Shown: positions 18,890 through 27,059, numbered from the stretch's first letter. The stretch is DNA of 48,183 nt from Candidatus Gastranaerophilales bacterium (GCA_944323335.1 CALUSB010000014.1:1-48183); one strand, 5' to 3'. Notes: generated by a model not told the origin, from the letters alone. Numbers and translations: made by a program.

Positions 18890-18918
18890 TTGAATAATTA
18901 AATCGTTTTAAATAGAAT
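18890..18918 (+). promoter_or_regulatory. Promoter of the Gfo/Idh/MocA gene
   Basis: TTGAAT (18890-18895) and TAGAAT (18913-18918) are 17 bases apart; an AGGTGG ribosome site then precedes the ATG at 18949. Confidence 0.5.
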
Positions 18919-18948
18919 GAAATTAAATACAAAACACAGGTGGAATAA

Positions 18949-19962
18949 ATGCAAAATAAGGATTTCAGGGAAAAATTCGTTGCCGTTACGGGTTGTGGAT
19001 TATGGGGCAGAAATATTGTAAGAAATTTTTACAATTTAGGTGCACTGCACACCGTGTGCGATATTGATGAAGAAAACCTCAAAATGGTTGAGGCTCAATA
19101 TGACGGAACGCACACCACAAAAGATTTTAACGAGTTATTAACAAATCCCGAAATTAAAGCAATTTGCGTTGTAACACCAAGTCATACACACTTTAACCTT
19201 GTTAGAAAAGCGCTTGAGGCAGGAAAACATGTGTATGTTGAAAAACCTATCTCAACGGTAGCTCAGGAAGCAAAAAAATTAAAAGAGCTTGCTGACCAAA
19301 AAGGCTTGGTTCTAATGGTAGGTCACCTGCTTTTATATCACCCTGCCGTTAACAGATTGAAAATGCTTATTTCAGATGGCATTTTGGGTAACATCAAATA
19401 CGTACAAAGTGACAGACTTAATATTAACTACTTTAAAAACGACAGAAGTGTTATGTGGGACTTAGCTCCTCATGATGTGTCAATGATAGCCCATGTCCTT
19501 GGTCTTGACCCCATAAAAGTACTTAACGCAACGGGCTGCTGCGCCGAGTATGAAAATATTTTTGACATAACTCACCTTACAATAGAATTTGAAAAAGGAA
19601 TAATAGCTCACGTAAGCGACAGCTGGATTCACCCGCAAAAACGTGTAACACTTCTTGTTCGAGGTGATAAAGCCACTGCAATTTTGGATGACACTTTGCT
19701 TGAAAATAAATTACAGATTTTTGACAACAAAACACCTGCTCAGCAAAGTATAGAAATTTTTGACTATCTTGAAATTGAGCCTCTAAAACTTGAGTGCCAG
19801 CACTTTATTAAATGTATTGAAACAGGAAAAACTCCACGCTCAGACGGCGAAAACGGTTTTATGATTACAAAAATCCTTGAGCAAGCTGAAGACATGATGC
19901 TTGGCAATAAAAAAGTCGAGCTTGATAAAGTCGACTTCCTTGTTTCACGTTCAAAAAGATAA
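18949..19962 (+). CDS. Gfo/Idh/MocA-family sugar dehydrogenase
   Basis: 337 residues. The N-terminal Rossmann fold starts FVAVTGCGLWGRNIVRNF (GxGxxGRN) with CDID binding the cofactor ribose. VTPSHTHF and the conserved VEKP (97-100), whose Lys is catalytic in this family, follow. The sequence around GHLLLYHPAVNRL and the later Asp-His (APHDVSMIAHVLG) fit the WlbA-like UDP-N-acetylglucosamine 3-dehydrogenase branch, so a role in making a modified amino sugar for surface polysaccharide is likely but not proven. It has its own promoter and is divergent from the WecG-type gene, which fits a polysaccharide role. It converges on proC with six bases between stops. Confidence 0.85.
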   Translation: MQNKDFREKFVAVTGCGLWGRNIVRNFYNLGALHTVCDIDEENLKMVEAQYDGTHTTKDFNELLTNPEIKAICVVTPSHTHFNLVRKALEAGKHVYVEKPISTVAQEAKKLKELADQKGLVLMVGHLLLYHPAVNRLKMLISDGILGNIKYVQSDRLNINYFKNDRSVMWDLAPHDVSMIAHVLGLDPIKVLNATGCCAEYENIFDITHLTIEFEKGIIAHVSDSWIHPQKRVTLLVRGDKATAILDDTLLENKLQIFDNKTPAQQSIEIFDYLEIEPLKLECQHFIKCIETGKTPRSDGENGFMITKILEQAEDMMLGNKKVELDKVDFLVSRSKR

Positions 19963-19968
19963 TTCCTT

Positions 19969-20787
19969 TTAACCAAGAGCTTTGGCTTTTTCCATAGTAT
20001 CTTTTATGGTTTTATCAAGAATTGCTTCTATGTCAGAGTTCCTAAGAACATCATTGCCAACAGCCGTGCACCCGCCCGGTGTTGTAACGGCAGTTATAAG
20101 CTCATCAGGGCTTTGGCCGTTTTCAAGCATCATCTTAGCCGAGCCAAGTGCAGTTTGAGCAGAAAGCATAAGGCAGGTTTCATAATCCAAACCGAGCTTT
20201 TCTCCTGCACAAGCCATTAAATCAATAATATAGTAATAAAAAGCAGGGCCGGAGCCTGAAATTGCAGTTACTATATCTATTTTTGATTCATCTACTCTTA
20301 CGGTTTTTCCTATATTTTTTAGCATTGATTCGACAAAATCAACATCCTCGCTTTGTGCTTTTGAACCCTTGCATATAGCACACATTCCCTCTTTAACAAA
20401 AGCAGGAGTGTTTGGCATAACCCTTACAACCCTTGCTTCATTTAAGACAGATTCAATTTTTTTTGTTAAAACGCCCGCCAAAATTGATATAACAAGCTTA
20501 GAACCTGTTATATCTTTAAGTTCAGCCAATACATCATCAATAACAAAAGGCTTTGTAGCAATTAAAACTACATCAACACTTTTTACCAAATCGTTAATTG
20601 AAGTTAGTGTATTTATATTAAAATTAGTTTTTGCAATATCCAAGGCTTTTTGATTAACATCAAATGCAAAAATATTTTGACTTGAAGCAAATCCGCTTTT
20701 AATTACTCCGCCCATAATGGCGCTTGCCATTTTTCCTGCGCCGATAAACCCGATTTTTTTGTTTGTATTACAAATGTTAACACCCAT
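19969..20787 (-). CDS. proC: Pyrroline-5-carboxylate reductase
   Basis: 272 residues from the ATG at 20787, which has AGGAG nine bases upstream. The longer open frame to 20955 runs antisense through rpmH and is rejected. The Rossmann motif GFIGAGKMASAIMGG, then RVMPNTPAFVKEG, and the C-terminal signature SGSGPAFYYYIIDLM and TTPGGCTA identify ProC. It reduces pyrroline-5-carboxylate to proline with NADPH in the cytoplasm. Its start region and the rpmH promoter share the 73-base divergent gap. Confidence 0.97.
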   Translation of the reverse strand: MGVNICNTNKKIGFIGAGKMASAIMGGVIKSGFASSQNIFAFDVNQKALDIAKTNFNINTLTSINDLVKSVDVVLIATKPFVIDDVLAELKDITGSKLVISILAGVLTKKIESVLNEARVVRVMPNTPAFVKEGMCAICKGSKAQSEDVDFVESMLKNIGKTVRVDESKIDIVTAISGSGPAFYYYIIDLMACAGEKLGLDYETCLMLSAQTALGSAKMMLENGQSPDELITAVTTPGGCTAVGNDVLRNSDIEAILDKTIKDTMEKAKALG

Positions 20788-20790
20788 AAG

Positions 20791-20819
20791 TTGACACTCC
20801 TGTTTGTTTTGCTTAGTAT
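20791..20819 (+). promoter_or_regulatory. Promoter of rpmH-rnpA
   Basis: A perfect TTGACA at 20791-20796 is followed after 17 bases by TAGTAT (20814-20819), a weak -10; TATAGT at 20817 is the alternative. An AAGGAG ribosome site precedes the rpmH ATG. The -35 box overlaps the proC leader on the other strand. Confidence 0.5.
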
Positions 20820-20860
20820 AGTTAATACTGATAACAAAATTAAATGTCAAGGAGAAATAT

Positions 20861-21013
20861 ATGCGCCGAACATTAGAAGGTACAAAGAGAAAAAGACAAA
20901 ATGTCAGCGGTTTTCGCGCAAGAATGGCAACACCCGGCGGCAGAGGCGTAATCAACAGACGTCGTGCTAAAGGTCGTCACAAACTTGCAATCACAGCTAA
21001 AAACCGTGCTTAG
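20861..21013 (+). CDS. rpmH: 50S ribosomal protein L34
   Basis: 50 residues: [18 protein letters not shown], then [21 protein letters not shown] and a basic tail. The [16 protein letters not shown] and RR--GR pattern is L34, and the T-L-x-G-T form resembles cyanobacterial L34 more than the KRTYQPS form of proteobacteria. AAGGAG lies six bases upstream of the ATG. rnpA follows with an eight-base overlap, the classic order. Confidence 0.96.
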   Translation: MRRTLEGTKRKRQNVSGFRARMATPGGRGVINRRRAKGRHKLAITAKNRA

Positions 21014-21374
21014 TAAAAACCAAAGGCTAACAAGCCACAGGGCTTTTATTGCCACATATCGCCAAAAAAGAATAGTCTCGGATGATAATATTATCTTATA
21101 TGGCGGAAAAAATAAGGAAGAACAAAACTACCCCACAAGGGTAGGTTTTGTTGTGAGTAAAAAAATTCACAAAAGAGCAGTCAAGAGAAACAGAATAAAA
21201 AGGCTTTTAAGAGAAAGTTACGCCAATCTTTTAAAAAACGGGGAAATACCCGCCTCACAAGAACTAACAAGTCTTATTTTTGTAGCCAAAGATGGTTCAC
21301 TGGACAAAAATTACAATGAAATGTGTTCAAGTGTTAAGAATTTAGTTACACTTTTAGCAACAAATTATTTTTAG
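21006..21374 (+). CDS. rnpA: Ribonuclease P protein component
   Basis: 122 residues from a GTG at 21006 that overlaps the end of rpmH by eight bases. The open frame extends further left, but only inside rpmH; the protein from GTG begins (M)[13 protein letters not shown], as RnpA normally does. The RNR motif is present as [15 protein letters not shown], with GFVVSKKI before it. It binds the RNase P RNA for tRNA 5' maturation. Starting inside rpmH implies translational coupling. yidD and yidC, the usual next genes, are absent. Confidence 0.95.
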   Translation: MLSKNQRLTSHRAFIATYRQKRIVSDDNIILYGGKNKEEQNYPTRVGFVVSKKIHKRAVKRNRIKRLLRESYANLLKNGEIPASQELTSLIFVAKDGSLDKNYNEMCSSVKNLVTLLATNYF

Positions 21375-21380
21375 AGTTAT

Positions 21381-21386
21381 TATTAT
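21381..21386 (+). promoter_or_regulatory. Possible -10 of the uridine-kinase-like gene, leaderless arrangement
   Basis: TATTAT is followed by six bases (ATTCAC) and the ATG at 21393. There is no Shine-Dalgarno. The TG extension is absent here, and AT-rich chance must be allowed for. Confidence 0.4.
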
Positions 21387-21392
21387 ATTCAC

Positions 21393-22259
21393 ATGAACGC
21401 ACTGATTAGAGATTTAGTTGAAAATAAAGAAACAGAAAAAATTCAAAAGCCGAATTTTGACACAAAAATCGGCAGAGAGTTTCTTGCGTTTTATTTAAAA
21501 ACCAAATTCAGACAAATAATAAACTACGACAAAAAGGCGCAAAAACGCCTTCTTTTAAGTGTAAAAACAGATTTTATGGAGAATTTTCTGGATAGATTAA
21601 TTAATCAGCCAAAAAGAAAAATCCTTATTTCAATTACAGGAGAATCAGCAAGCGGCAAATCCACTATTTGTTCAAATATTAAAAAATGCGTTGAAAAAAA
21701 TAATCTCCCAATATCCATAGTTAATACAGATAACTATTTTAATGATATATCAGACTTAATCAAACAATACGGTACGTTTGACGCACTGAGAGACGCAGGA
21801 TATGACGTTGATTCGCCTCATAATTTCCAGCTTGAACTTTTAAGAGACGATATAGAAAAACTTGCTTCAGGTTACGATGTAAAAATCCCCCAATACCTTG
21901 TAAACGGCACAGGCATAAGTGTTCCTAATGCTATAGATGTTAAAAGCGAAAAAATAATAATAGTTGAGGGCATGGCTGCAACTTACAAAGAAGTCCACGA
22001 TATGTTTGATATTAAAATCTATATCGATTTAGATAATAAAACAAGGAAAAAACGCTTTATGGATAGGGCAAAAGTGAGAAACCAAGACCACGAAAACGCC
22101 CTAAAACACTGGGATTACGTCTGCAAGGCAGGCAGAAAATATGTAATGCCTGCAAAGGACAACTGTGATATCATTGCAAACGGCGAATGTGACCTTGAAT
22201 ATTTTACTCAAATTCTTGAATACATTAACCTTATCACCAACAACTTTTGCGATGTTTAA
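21393..22259 (+). CDS. Uridine kinase / phosphoribulokinase-family kinase
   Basis: 288 residues. About 75 N-terminal residues of unknown role precede a P-loop kinase domain: Walker A GESASGKST (83-91), the NTDNYFND segment with the base-binding DxYY-like motif, PHNFQLELLRDDI, and IIIVEGMAA (Walker B). This is the uridine kinase/phosphoribulokinase fold. The substrate is probably a nucleoside or a sugar; the extra N-terminus is unlike standard Udk (about 210 residues). It starts 18 bases after rnpA without a ribosome site. Its stop overlaps that of the convergent kinase gene by four bases. Confidence 0.8.
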   Translation: MNALIRDLVENKETEKIQKPNFDTKIGREFLAFYLKTKFRQIINYDKKAQKRLLLSVKTDFMENFLDRLINQPKRKILISITGESASGKSTICSNIKKCVEKNNLPISIVNTDNYFNDISDLIKQYGTFDALRDAGYDVDSPHNFQLELLRDDIEKLASGYDVKIPQYLVNGTGISVPNAIDVKSEKIIIVEGMAATYKEVHDMFDIKIYIDLDNKTRKKRFMDRAKVRNQDHENALKHWDYVCKAGRKYVMPAKDNCDIIANGECDLEYFTQILEYINLITNNFCDV

Positions 22260-22777
22260 GAAAAGAATTTTTTAATTTTAATTAATAAATCTTTTTCCTG
22301 CTTTTCTAAATTAGAAAAGTCAGAATTGTTGTCGACAACTGCATCCCAGCCGTCAAAACTATCAAGAGCTGTTTCTGTCGGGTCGTCAGCGTTTGTTATA
22401 ACCGCCCTTTTTGAGCGATTTTCATAGCTGGCTTCAACCCTTATAGAGTAAGCACCATATGACTTAAACAACTCCACTTCATGTTCAACTCTGACATCGG
22501 GAACAATGACATTTTCTTTCATTTCTACAATACTTTTTAGCCAATAATCAGGGTCAATACTTCTGCCGTAGTTGCCAAGTTCAATAAGTCCCGAGCGGTA
22601 GAGGTGCTTATTTTTAACTATTTCATCAAATGTTACACCGTTTTTTTTGGCGTATTCGTATTTAATTGCATCACCTATGCCTACTCGCACAAAATCAGTT
22701 AAGTCACTTAGCAAAAGTGCAGCTAGAGTGTCTTTTCCACTGTATTGCTTGCCCGATATAACAATAATTTTTTTCAT
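22256..22777 (-). CDS. P-loop kinase of the dNMP kinase / phosphomevalonate kinase-like type
   Basis: 173 residues. Walker A is GKQYSGKDT (9-17), the unusual SGKD form. Further along, RSGLIELGNYGRSIDPDYWLK, IVPDVRVEHEVELF with AYSIRV, and ADDPTETALDSFDGWDAVVDN line up by eye with the order of motifs in animal-type phosphomevalonate kinases (KxxSGKD, ADPGFF, SDTRR, DDAESECGLD) and with the related phage deoxynucleotide monophosphate kinases. A cytoplasmic nucleotide-type kinase is the safe call; mevalonate metabolism is not suggested by any neighbour. An extended -10 lies six bases before the ATG. Confidence 0.7.
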   Translation of the reverse strand: MKKIIVISGKQYSGKDTLAALLLSDLTDFVRVGIGDAIKYEYAKKNGVTFDEIVKNKHLYRSGLIELGNYGRSIDPDYWLKSIVEMKENVIVPDVRVEHEVELFKSYGAYSIRVEASYENRSKRAVITNADDPTETALDSFDGWDAVVDNNSDFSNLEKQEKDLLIKIKKFFS

Positions 22778-22783
22778 AAAAAA

Positions 22784-22792
22784 ATTATATCA
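22784..22792 (-). promoter_or_regulatory. Extended -10 box of the P-loop kinase gene, leaderless arrangement
   Basis: On the minus strand: TG-A-TATAAT, then TTTTTT, then ATG. No ribosome site is present. A minus-strand terminator (22801-22827) lies directly upstream, so this promoter is insulated from upstream transcription. Confidence 0.6.
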
Positions 22793-22800
22793 TTATATGC

Positions 22801-22827
22801 AAAAATTCCGCAACCATAGCTGCGGAA
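22801..22827 (-). terminator. Minus-strand intrinsic terminator in the intergenic gap
   Basis: TTCCGCA (22806-22812) pairs with TGCGGAA (22821-22827). Read on the minus strand the hairpin is followed by TTTTT. No minus-strand gene lies upstream of it inside the gap, so it may end a small RNA. Confidence 0.6.
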
Positions 22828-22900
22828 CTGCACTCATCCTCTATTAAGCCTGTAGCCTTCTTGGGCTTTTATATTTCATTTAGCTTTTATCATATCAATT

Positions 22901-22914
22901 AGAGTATATACTCT
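22901..22914. promoter_or_regulatory. Palindromic AGTATATACT element, copy 1
   Basis: AGAGTATATACTCT is a perfect 14-base palindrome. The same core recurs at 22955 and 34944, always between genes. Confidence 0.5.
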
Positions 22915-22952
22915 ATATATAATACAAAACATTTTGCGGGCTAAAATTTCAG

Positions 22953-22978
22953 AGAGTATATACTTTTGTTACAAAAGT
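22953..22978. promoter_or_regulatory. AGTATATACT element, copy 2, fused to a second palindrome
   Basis: AGTATATACT at 22955-22964 is followed, with a three-base overlap, by the perfect inverted repeat ACTTTTGT-T-ACAAAAGT at 22962-22978. This looks like two adjoining operator sites upstream of the coiled-coil gene. Confidence 0.5.
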
Positions 22979-23084
22979 TAATAATTAAGCATAAAAAAGG
23001 CAATTATGAAATTAAATATTTTTTTATTTAAGAGTAAAGAGAGCAAAAAACATTCACGAGGAATTAACTTAAGGAGAGACAGTC

Positions 23085-23570
23085 ATGGGCTGGGTAACTA
23101 TTTCACTCAGAAAAATGGCATTAAAACAAAGAGAGTCAAATCTGCAATACAGATTGATGCAGATTTCACAAGAAAGACAATCTTTGGCCAATCAATCGCA
23201 ATATACACAGCGATACATTAATGCTATGAAAAATCAACAATATAGCGGTATAACAAACAGCTATATGGATGCAGTACAGCAACTTCAAAACGAAAGTGCC
23301 AACCTTGACCCAACGTCCAAAGAGTGGACCGCTTATCAAACTGCTCTCGACCAAGCCTCGTTAGTACAGTCAAGACAACAAATGGCTGCAGATTCAATAT
23401 TCCAAGGCTACGAAGATTCACTAATGGGAGATGTTAACAGGCGTGACCAGCAACTTGAGGCAGAGCAAACACAAATTGAAACACAATTAAAAGCCGCTCA
23501 AGCCGAACTTGAATCACTTGATCAGGCAATGGATGACAGCATCAAAAACAGTGCAATTAAATTATCATAA
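23085..23570 (+). CDS. Coiled-coil protein of unknown function
   Basis: 161 residues, with an AAGGAG ribosome site nine bases before the ATG. No signal peptide is seen. The N-terminal 45 residues are amphipathic and Gln/Arg-rich (LKQRESNLQYRLMQISQERQ), the centre holds a Tyr/Gln-rich stretch (YSGITNSYMDAVQQLQ), and 110-155 forms a clear heptad region (QLEAEQTQIETQLKAAQAELESLDQAM). I do not recognise a family. It stands alone between the regulatory gap and a strong terminator, so it is a single-gene unit. The AGTATATACT elements upstream connect it to the CHAP hydrolase gene at 34984. Confidence 0.75.
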   Translation: MGWVTISLRKMALKQRESNLQYRLMQISQERQSLANQSQYTQRYINAMKNQQYSGITNSYMDAVQQLQNESANLDPTSKEWTAYQTALDQASLVQSRQQMAADSIFQGYEDSLMGDVNRRDQQLEAEQTQIETQLKAAQAELESLDQAMDDSIKNSAIKLS

Positions 23571-23603
23571 AAGATAAAATATAAATAAGGATAGGGAAGT
23601 TTA

Positions 23604-23636
23604 AAAAGTCCGCATTGATTAAAAATGCGGACTTTT
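23604..23636 (+). terminator. Terminator of the coiled-coil gene
   Basis: A 13-base perfect stem (23604-23616 with 23624-23636) and a 7-base loop, ending in TTTT. Its last bases overlap the -35 box of the rfb promoter. The A-run on the left arm could also stop minus-strand transcription. Confidence 0.85.
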
Positions 23637-23661
23637 GACATTTGAATTTTTAAGGTATAAT
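23635..23661 (+). promoter_or_regulatory. Promoter of rfbCBDA
   Basis: TTGACA (23635-23640) and TATAAT (23656-23661) are both perfect; the 15-base spacer is shorter than usual. A GGAG ribosome site follows, seven bases before the ATG at 23685. Confidence 0.65.
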
Positions 23662-23684
23662 TTATTTACACATTGGAGTTGATT

Positions 23685-24251
23685 ATGCCTTTTGAGTTTA
23701 AAAATACAGACATTGATGATGTAAAGCTTGTTATACCTAAAGTTTTTGAAGACAAAAGAGGATTTTTTCTTGAAGGTTACAAAAAATCCGACTTTATAAA
23801 AGCCGGCATTTGTGATGATTTTAACCAAGACAACCATTCAAAATCTTCTTATGGAGTCTTAAGAGGGCTTCATTACCAAACAAAACCAAAAATGCAGGCT
23901 AAGCTTGTGCGCTGCATAAGAGGAAAAATCTTTGATGTCGCAGTAGATATCAGAAAAGGCTCTAAAACTTTTGGCAAATGGACAGGAGCAATTTTAAGCG
24001 AAGAAAATAAACATATGCTCTATATACCGGAAGGCTTTGCACATGGCTTTGTAACACTAAGCGAAACTGCCGAATTGCTTTATAAGGCAAGCGGTGAATA
24101 CTCACCGCAAAACGACAGGGGTATTTTGTGGTGCGACAAGGACATTAATATTAACTGGCATGAATATATCAAGGACTTTGAGCCGATTTTAAGTGACAAA
24201 GACAAAGTTCAACCAAAACTAAGTGAAATAAACGAGGATGATTTATTATGA
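23685..24251 (+). CDS. rfbC: dTDP-4-dehydrorhamnose 3,5-epimerase
   Basis: 188 residues from the ATG at 23685 (GGAG upstream); an in-frame TTG four codons earlier would overlap the ribosome site and is rejected. PKVFEDKRGFFLEGY, FNQDNHSKSSYGVLRGLHYQ (catalytic His in RGLHYQ), GKIFDVAVDIRKGS and IPEGFAHGF identify the epimerase. It acts in the third step of dTDP-L-rhamnose synthesis. It leads a tight operon: rfbB overlaps by four bases. Confidence 0.96.
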   Translation: MPFEFKNTDIDDVKLVIPKVFEDKRGFFLEGYKKSDFIKAGICDDFNQDNHSKSSYGVLRGLHYQTKPKMQAKLVRCIRGKIFDVAVDIRKGSKTFGKWTGAILSEENKHMLYIPEGFAHGFVTLSETAELLYKASGEYSPQNDRGILWCDKDININWHEYIKDFEPILSDKDKVQPKLSEINEDDLL

Positions 24252-25228
24252 GAATACTTGTAACAGGCGGTGCAGGCTTTATAGGGAGCTGTTTTGTAAG
24301 ACATATGCTAAAAAAACATCCCGATTACAAGATAGTCAACCTTGACTGTCTAACTTATGCAGGTAATATTGAAAATCTTGACGATGTTAAAAACAACCCT
24401 AACTATACTTTTATCAAAGCAAATATCTGTGACAAACAAAAGGTCGATGAAATAGTATCAGATGTTGACTGTATAGTTAACTTTGCCGCAGAAAGCCATG
24501 TTGACAGGTCGATTTTAAATCCTGAAATATTTATAGAAACAAATGTCCTTGGAACGCTAAATCTTCTTGAAGCAGCAAAAAAACACAAAATCAAAAGATA
24601 CTTACAGATTTCAACAGATGAGGTTTACGGCTCATTGGGTAAAGACGGCTATTTTTATGAAACAACGCCGCTATCACCCAACTCCCCTTACAGTGCCTCT
24701 AAGGCAAGTGCCGATATGCTAGTGAAAGCTTATTTTGAAACATACAAAACACCGGTTCTTATAACAAGGTGTTCAAATAACTACGGCCCATATCAATACC
24801 CCGAAAAGCTTATCCCGTTTTTCATTTCAAAACTTTTAAAAGGAGAAAAAGTACCGCTCTACGGCGACGGGCTAAATGTAAGAGATTGGCTCTATGTTTA
24901 TGACCATTGCAGTGCAATTGATACAGTGCTGCATAAAGGCAACATTGGTGAAGTATACAATGTCGGCGGACACAATGAAAAATCAAACATAGAGATAACA
25001 AAAATCATTCTAAAAGAAATGAATAAAGATGAAAGCTCTATTGAATACGTTCAAGACAGACTTGGTCATGACAGAAGATATGCCATAGATAACAATAAAA
25101 TAACCACAACTCTTGGCTGGAAACCCTCTGTTACATTTGAAGAAGGCATAAAACTTACAATCGATTGGTACTTAAATAACACTCAATGGATTAAATCAAT
25201 AGAAGATAAAAAGGCGGCGCTTGTATGA
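24248..25228 (+). CDS. rfbB: dTDP-glucose 4,6-dehydratase
   Basis: 326 residues, short-chain dehydrogenase fold: TGGAGFIGSCFVRHM (NAD site), AAESHVDRSI, ISTDEVYGSL (catalytic Thr-Asp-Glu) and YSASKASADML (Tyr-xxx-Lys). It converts dTDP-glucose to dTDP-4-keto-6-deoxyglucose, the second step of the rhamnose pathway. It overlaps both neighbours by four bases, so the operon is translationally coupled. Confidence 0.97.
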   Translation: MRILVTGGAGFIGSCFVRHMLKKHPDYKIVNLDCLTYAGNIENLDDVKNNPNYTFIKANICDKQKVDEIVSDVDCIVNFAAESHVDRSILNPEIFIETNVLGTLNLLEAAKKHKIKRYLQISTDEVYGSLGKDGYFYETTPLSPNSPYSASKASADMLVKAYFETYKTPVLITRCSNNYGPYQYPEKLIPFFISKLLKGEKVPLYGDGLNVRDWLYVYDHCSAIDTVLHKGNIGEVYNVGGHNEKSNIEITKIILKEMNKDESSIEYVQDRLGHDRRYAIDNNKITTTLGWKPSVTFEEGIKLTIDWYLNNTQWIKSIEDKKAALV

Positions 25229-26046
25229 AAGTAATGGTAACAGGTGCAAATGGGATGCTCGGGCAAGATTTGTGCCCGATACTTGAAAACTCGGGCGCTT
25301 TTGTAATCCCTGCCGATATTGATACATTAGATATTACAGATAAAAAATCGGTTGACGCTTTTGTAAAAAACACACATCCGGACGTTATTATCCATTGTGC
25401 AGCCTATACAAATGTCGATAAGGCAGAAAATGACAAAGAAAATACCAATAGGGTTAATGTTCTTGGAACACAAAATATTGCTCAAGCTGCAGCAGACACC
25501 GGCGCGCTTTTAGTTTATATTTCAACAGATTATGTTTTTGACGGCACTAAAGATACACCCTATAAGCCTGATGACAAGGCAAACCCGATAAACATATACG
25601 GCGAAACAAAGTTTTTGGGCGAAGAGGCGGTTAGAAATATTTGCAAAAAATACTACATTACACGCACAAGCTGGCTATATGGACACTTTGGGAAAAATTT
25701 TGTTGAAACAATGATTTCACTTAAAGACAAGCCCGAACTAAAGGTTGTAGACGACCAAAAAGGCTGTCCTACTTGGAGTGTTGAACTGTGCAGAGGCATC
25801 TTAAAGCTCATAATGCAGCAAAAAACATACGGCACATACCATATCTGCGGCAGCAACAGTACCACTTGGTATGGTTTTGCAAAAGAGGTGTTTAAAATAA
25901 TGGGTTTTGATGTAAATTTAAAACCCTGTACAACGGATGAATTCCCGCGCGACGCCAAACGCCCTAAATACAGCGTTATGGATAATGACAACATTTGCCC
26001 TGATTGGAAAGACTCACTTAAAGAATATATCAGATTAAGAGGTTAA
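25225..26046 (+). CDS. rfbD: dTDP-4-dehydrorhamnose reductase
   Basis: 273 residues. [11 protein letters not shown] binds [24 protein letters not shown] and [11 protein letters not shown] (Tyr-xxx-Lys) are family marks. It makes dTDP-L-rhamnose, the final step of the pathway. The start overlaps rfbB by four bases and has AAGG upstream. Confidence 0.97.
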   Translation: MKVMVTGANGMLGQDLCPILENSGAFVIPADIDTLDITDKKSVDAFVKNTHPDVIIHCAAYTNVDKAENDKENTNRVNVLGTQNIAQAAADTGALLVYISTDYVFDGTKDTPYKPDDKANPINIYGETKFLGEEAVRNICKKYYITRTSWLYGHFGKNFVETMISLKDKPELKVVDDQKGCPTWSVELCRGILKLIMQQKTYGTYHICGSNSTTWYGFAKEVFKIMGFDVNLKPCTTDEFPRDAKRPKYSVMDNDNICPDWKDSLKEYIRLRG

Positions 26047-26047
26047 A

Positions 26048-26938
26048 ATGAGCGATAATCTTGTTAAAAAAGGTATAGTACTTGCAGGCGGCTCAGGCAC
26101 AAGACTCTACCCCTCAACAATAGCGGTATCTAAACAACTTTTACCCGTTTATGATAAACCAATGGTGTATCATCCAATCTCAGCGCTCATGCTTGCAGGA
26201 ATAAAAGATATTTTAATTATCACAACACCTCATGATATGGATAATTTTAAAAAACTTCTTGGTGACGGTTCACAATTTGGTGTTAAGTTTTCATACAAAG
26301 AACAGCCCTCGCCCGACGGACTGGCGCAAGCTTTTATATTGGGCGAAGAATTTATAAACAACGAGCCTGTAGCACTCATCCTTGGTGATAATATATTTTA
26401 CGGTCAATCATTCTCAGGCATGCTAAAAGATGCATCACAAAAAATCGCAACTCAAGGCGGCGCTACGGTCTTTGCCTACAAAGTAAAAGATGCCCACAGG
26501 TTTGGTATAGTTGAATTTGATAAAAACAACAAAGTAAAATCTATAGAAGAAAAGCCAAGATTTCCAAAGTCAGACTATGCCGTAACGGGCTTATACTTTT
26601 ATGACGGCAATGTCGTAAAATATGCAAAATCCCTTAAACCCTCTAAAAGAGGAGAGCTTGAAATAACTGACCTTAACAATATTTATCTTAAAAACAATTC
26701 TCTTGATGTTAAAGTCTTTGGAAGAGGCTTTAGCTGGCTGGATACAGGAACTCACGAGTCACTTTTATCAGCGGGAGCATATATTAAAACAATTGAAGAT
26801 AACCAAGGTATAAAAATTGCCTGCCTTGAAGAAATAGCCTACAATATGGGATTTTTAACAAAAAAAGAAATCAAAGACAAAATAGGTCACTTTAAAAATA
26901 ATGATTATTATAATTACATTTTAAATCTGCTTAAATAA
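26048..26938 (+). CDS. rfbA: Glucose-1-phosphate thymidylyltransferase
   Basis: 296 residues, full length. [25 protein letters not shown] is the nucleotidyltransferase signature with Gly-x-Gly-Thr-Arg and the catalytic Lys; ILGDNIFYG and [13 protein letters not shown] are specific for RmlA. It makes dTDP-glucose, the first step. With rfbC, rfbB and rfbD it completes the set that supplies rhamnose for surface polysaccharide, so the cell almost certainly makes a rhamnose-bearing glycan. It begins one base after rfbD, with AGAGG before the ATG. Confidence 0.97.
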   Translation: MSDNLVKKGIVLAGGSGTRLYPSTIAVSKQLLPVYDKPMVYHPISALMLAGIKDILIITTPHDMDNFKKLLGDGSQFGVKFSYKEQPSPDGLAQAFILGEEFINNEPVALILGDNIFYGQSFSGMLKDASQKIATQGGATVFAYKVKDAHRFGIVEFDKNNKVKSIEEKPRFPKSDYAVTGLYFYDGNVVKYAKSLKPSKRGELEITDLNNIYLKNNSLDVKVFGRGFSWLDTGTHESLLSAGAYIKTIEDNQGIKIACLEEIAYNMGFLTKKEIKDKIGHFKNNDYYNYILNLLK

Positions 26939-26988
26939 AAAAAGGCTCAAAGTATTTTATAAACTTACCTATAACCTTCCTTTGAGCC
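26937..26988 (-). terminator. Hairpin with a minus-strand T-run after rfbA
   Basis: GGCTCAAAG (26944-26952) pairs with CTTTGAGCC (26980-26988). On the minus strand it is followed by TTTTTTT. Nothing T-rich follows on the plus strand, so it does not look like a terminator for rfbA itself. Confidence 0.55.
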
Positions 26989-27047
26989 TAGTAGCAAATA
27001 CGGCATTGATTTATTAGACGCGATATTTATTTTTAAGTTCCCCGATG

Positions 27048-27053
27048 TATAAT
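27048..27053 (+). promoter_or_regulatory. -10 box of the GlcD-like gene, leaderless arrangement
   Basis: A perfect TATAAT (preceded directly by TG) is followed by TAACAT and the ATG at 27060. There is no ribosome site. Confidence 0.55.
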
Positions 27054-27059
27054 TAACAT

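Larger units (their letters stand above)
22828..23084. other. Regulatory gap upstream of the coiled-coil gene
   Basis: The full gap between flanking genes is 22778-23084. Left part: the leaderless promoter and terminator described separately. Middle: two AGTATATACT elements and the 17-base palindrome ACTTTTGTTACAAAAGT at 22962-22978. Right part (22980-23084): AT-rich leader ending in an AGGAG ribosome site. On the minus strand a possible -10 (TATGAT near 22885) could start a short RNA ending at 22801. I see no tRNA or known riboswitch here. Confidence 0.4.

Noticed and set aside
20788-20955. In-frame upstream extension of proC
   Set aside because: It is antisense to rpmH; the Rossmann motif sits near the start at 20787, which has AGGAG upstream.
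23006-23221. 71-codon frame starting MKLNIFLFK with an AAGG before it
   Set aside because: It overlaps the well supported coiled-coil gene in another frame and becomes low-quality after about 20 codons. A short leader peptide remains possible but is not supported further.
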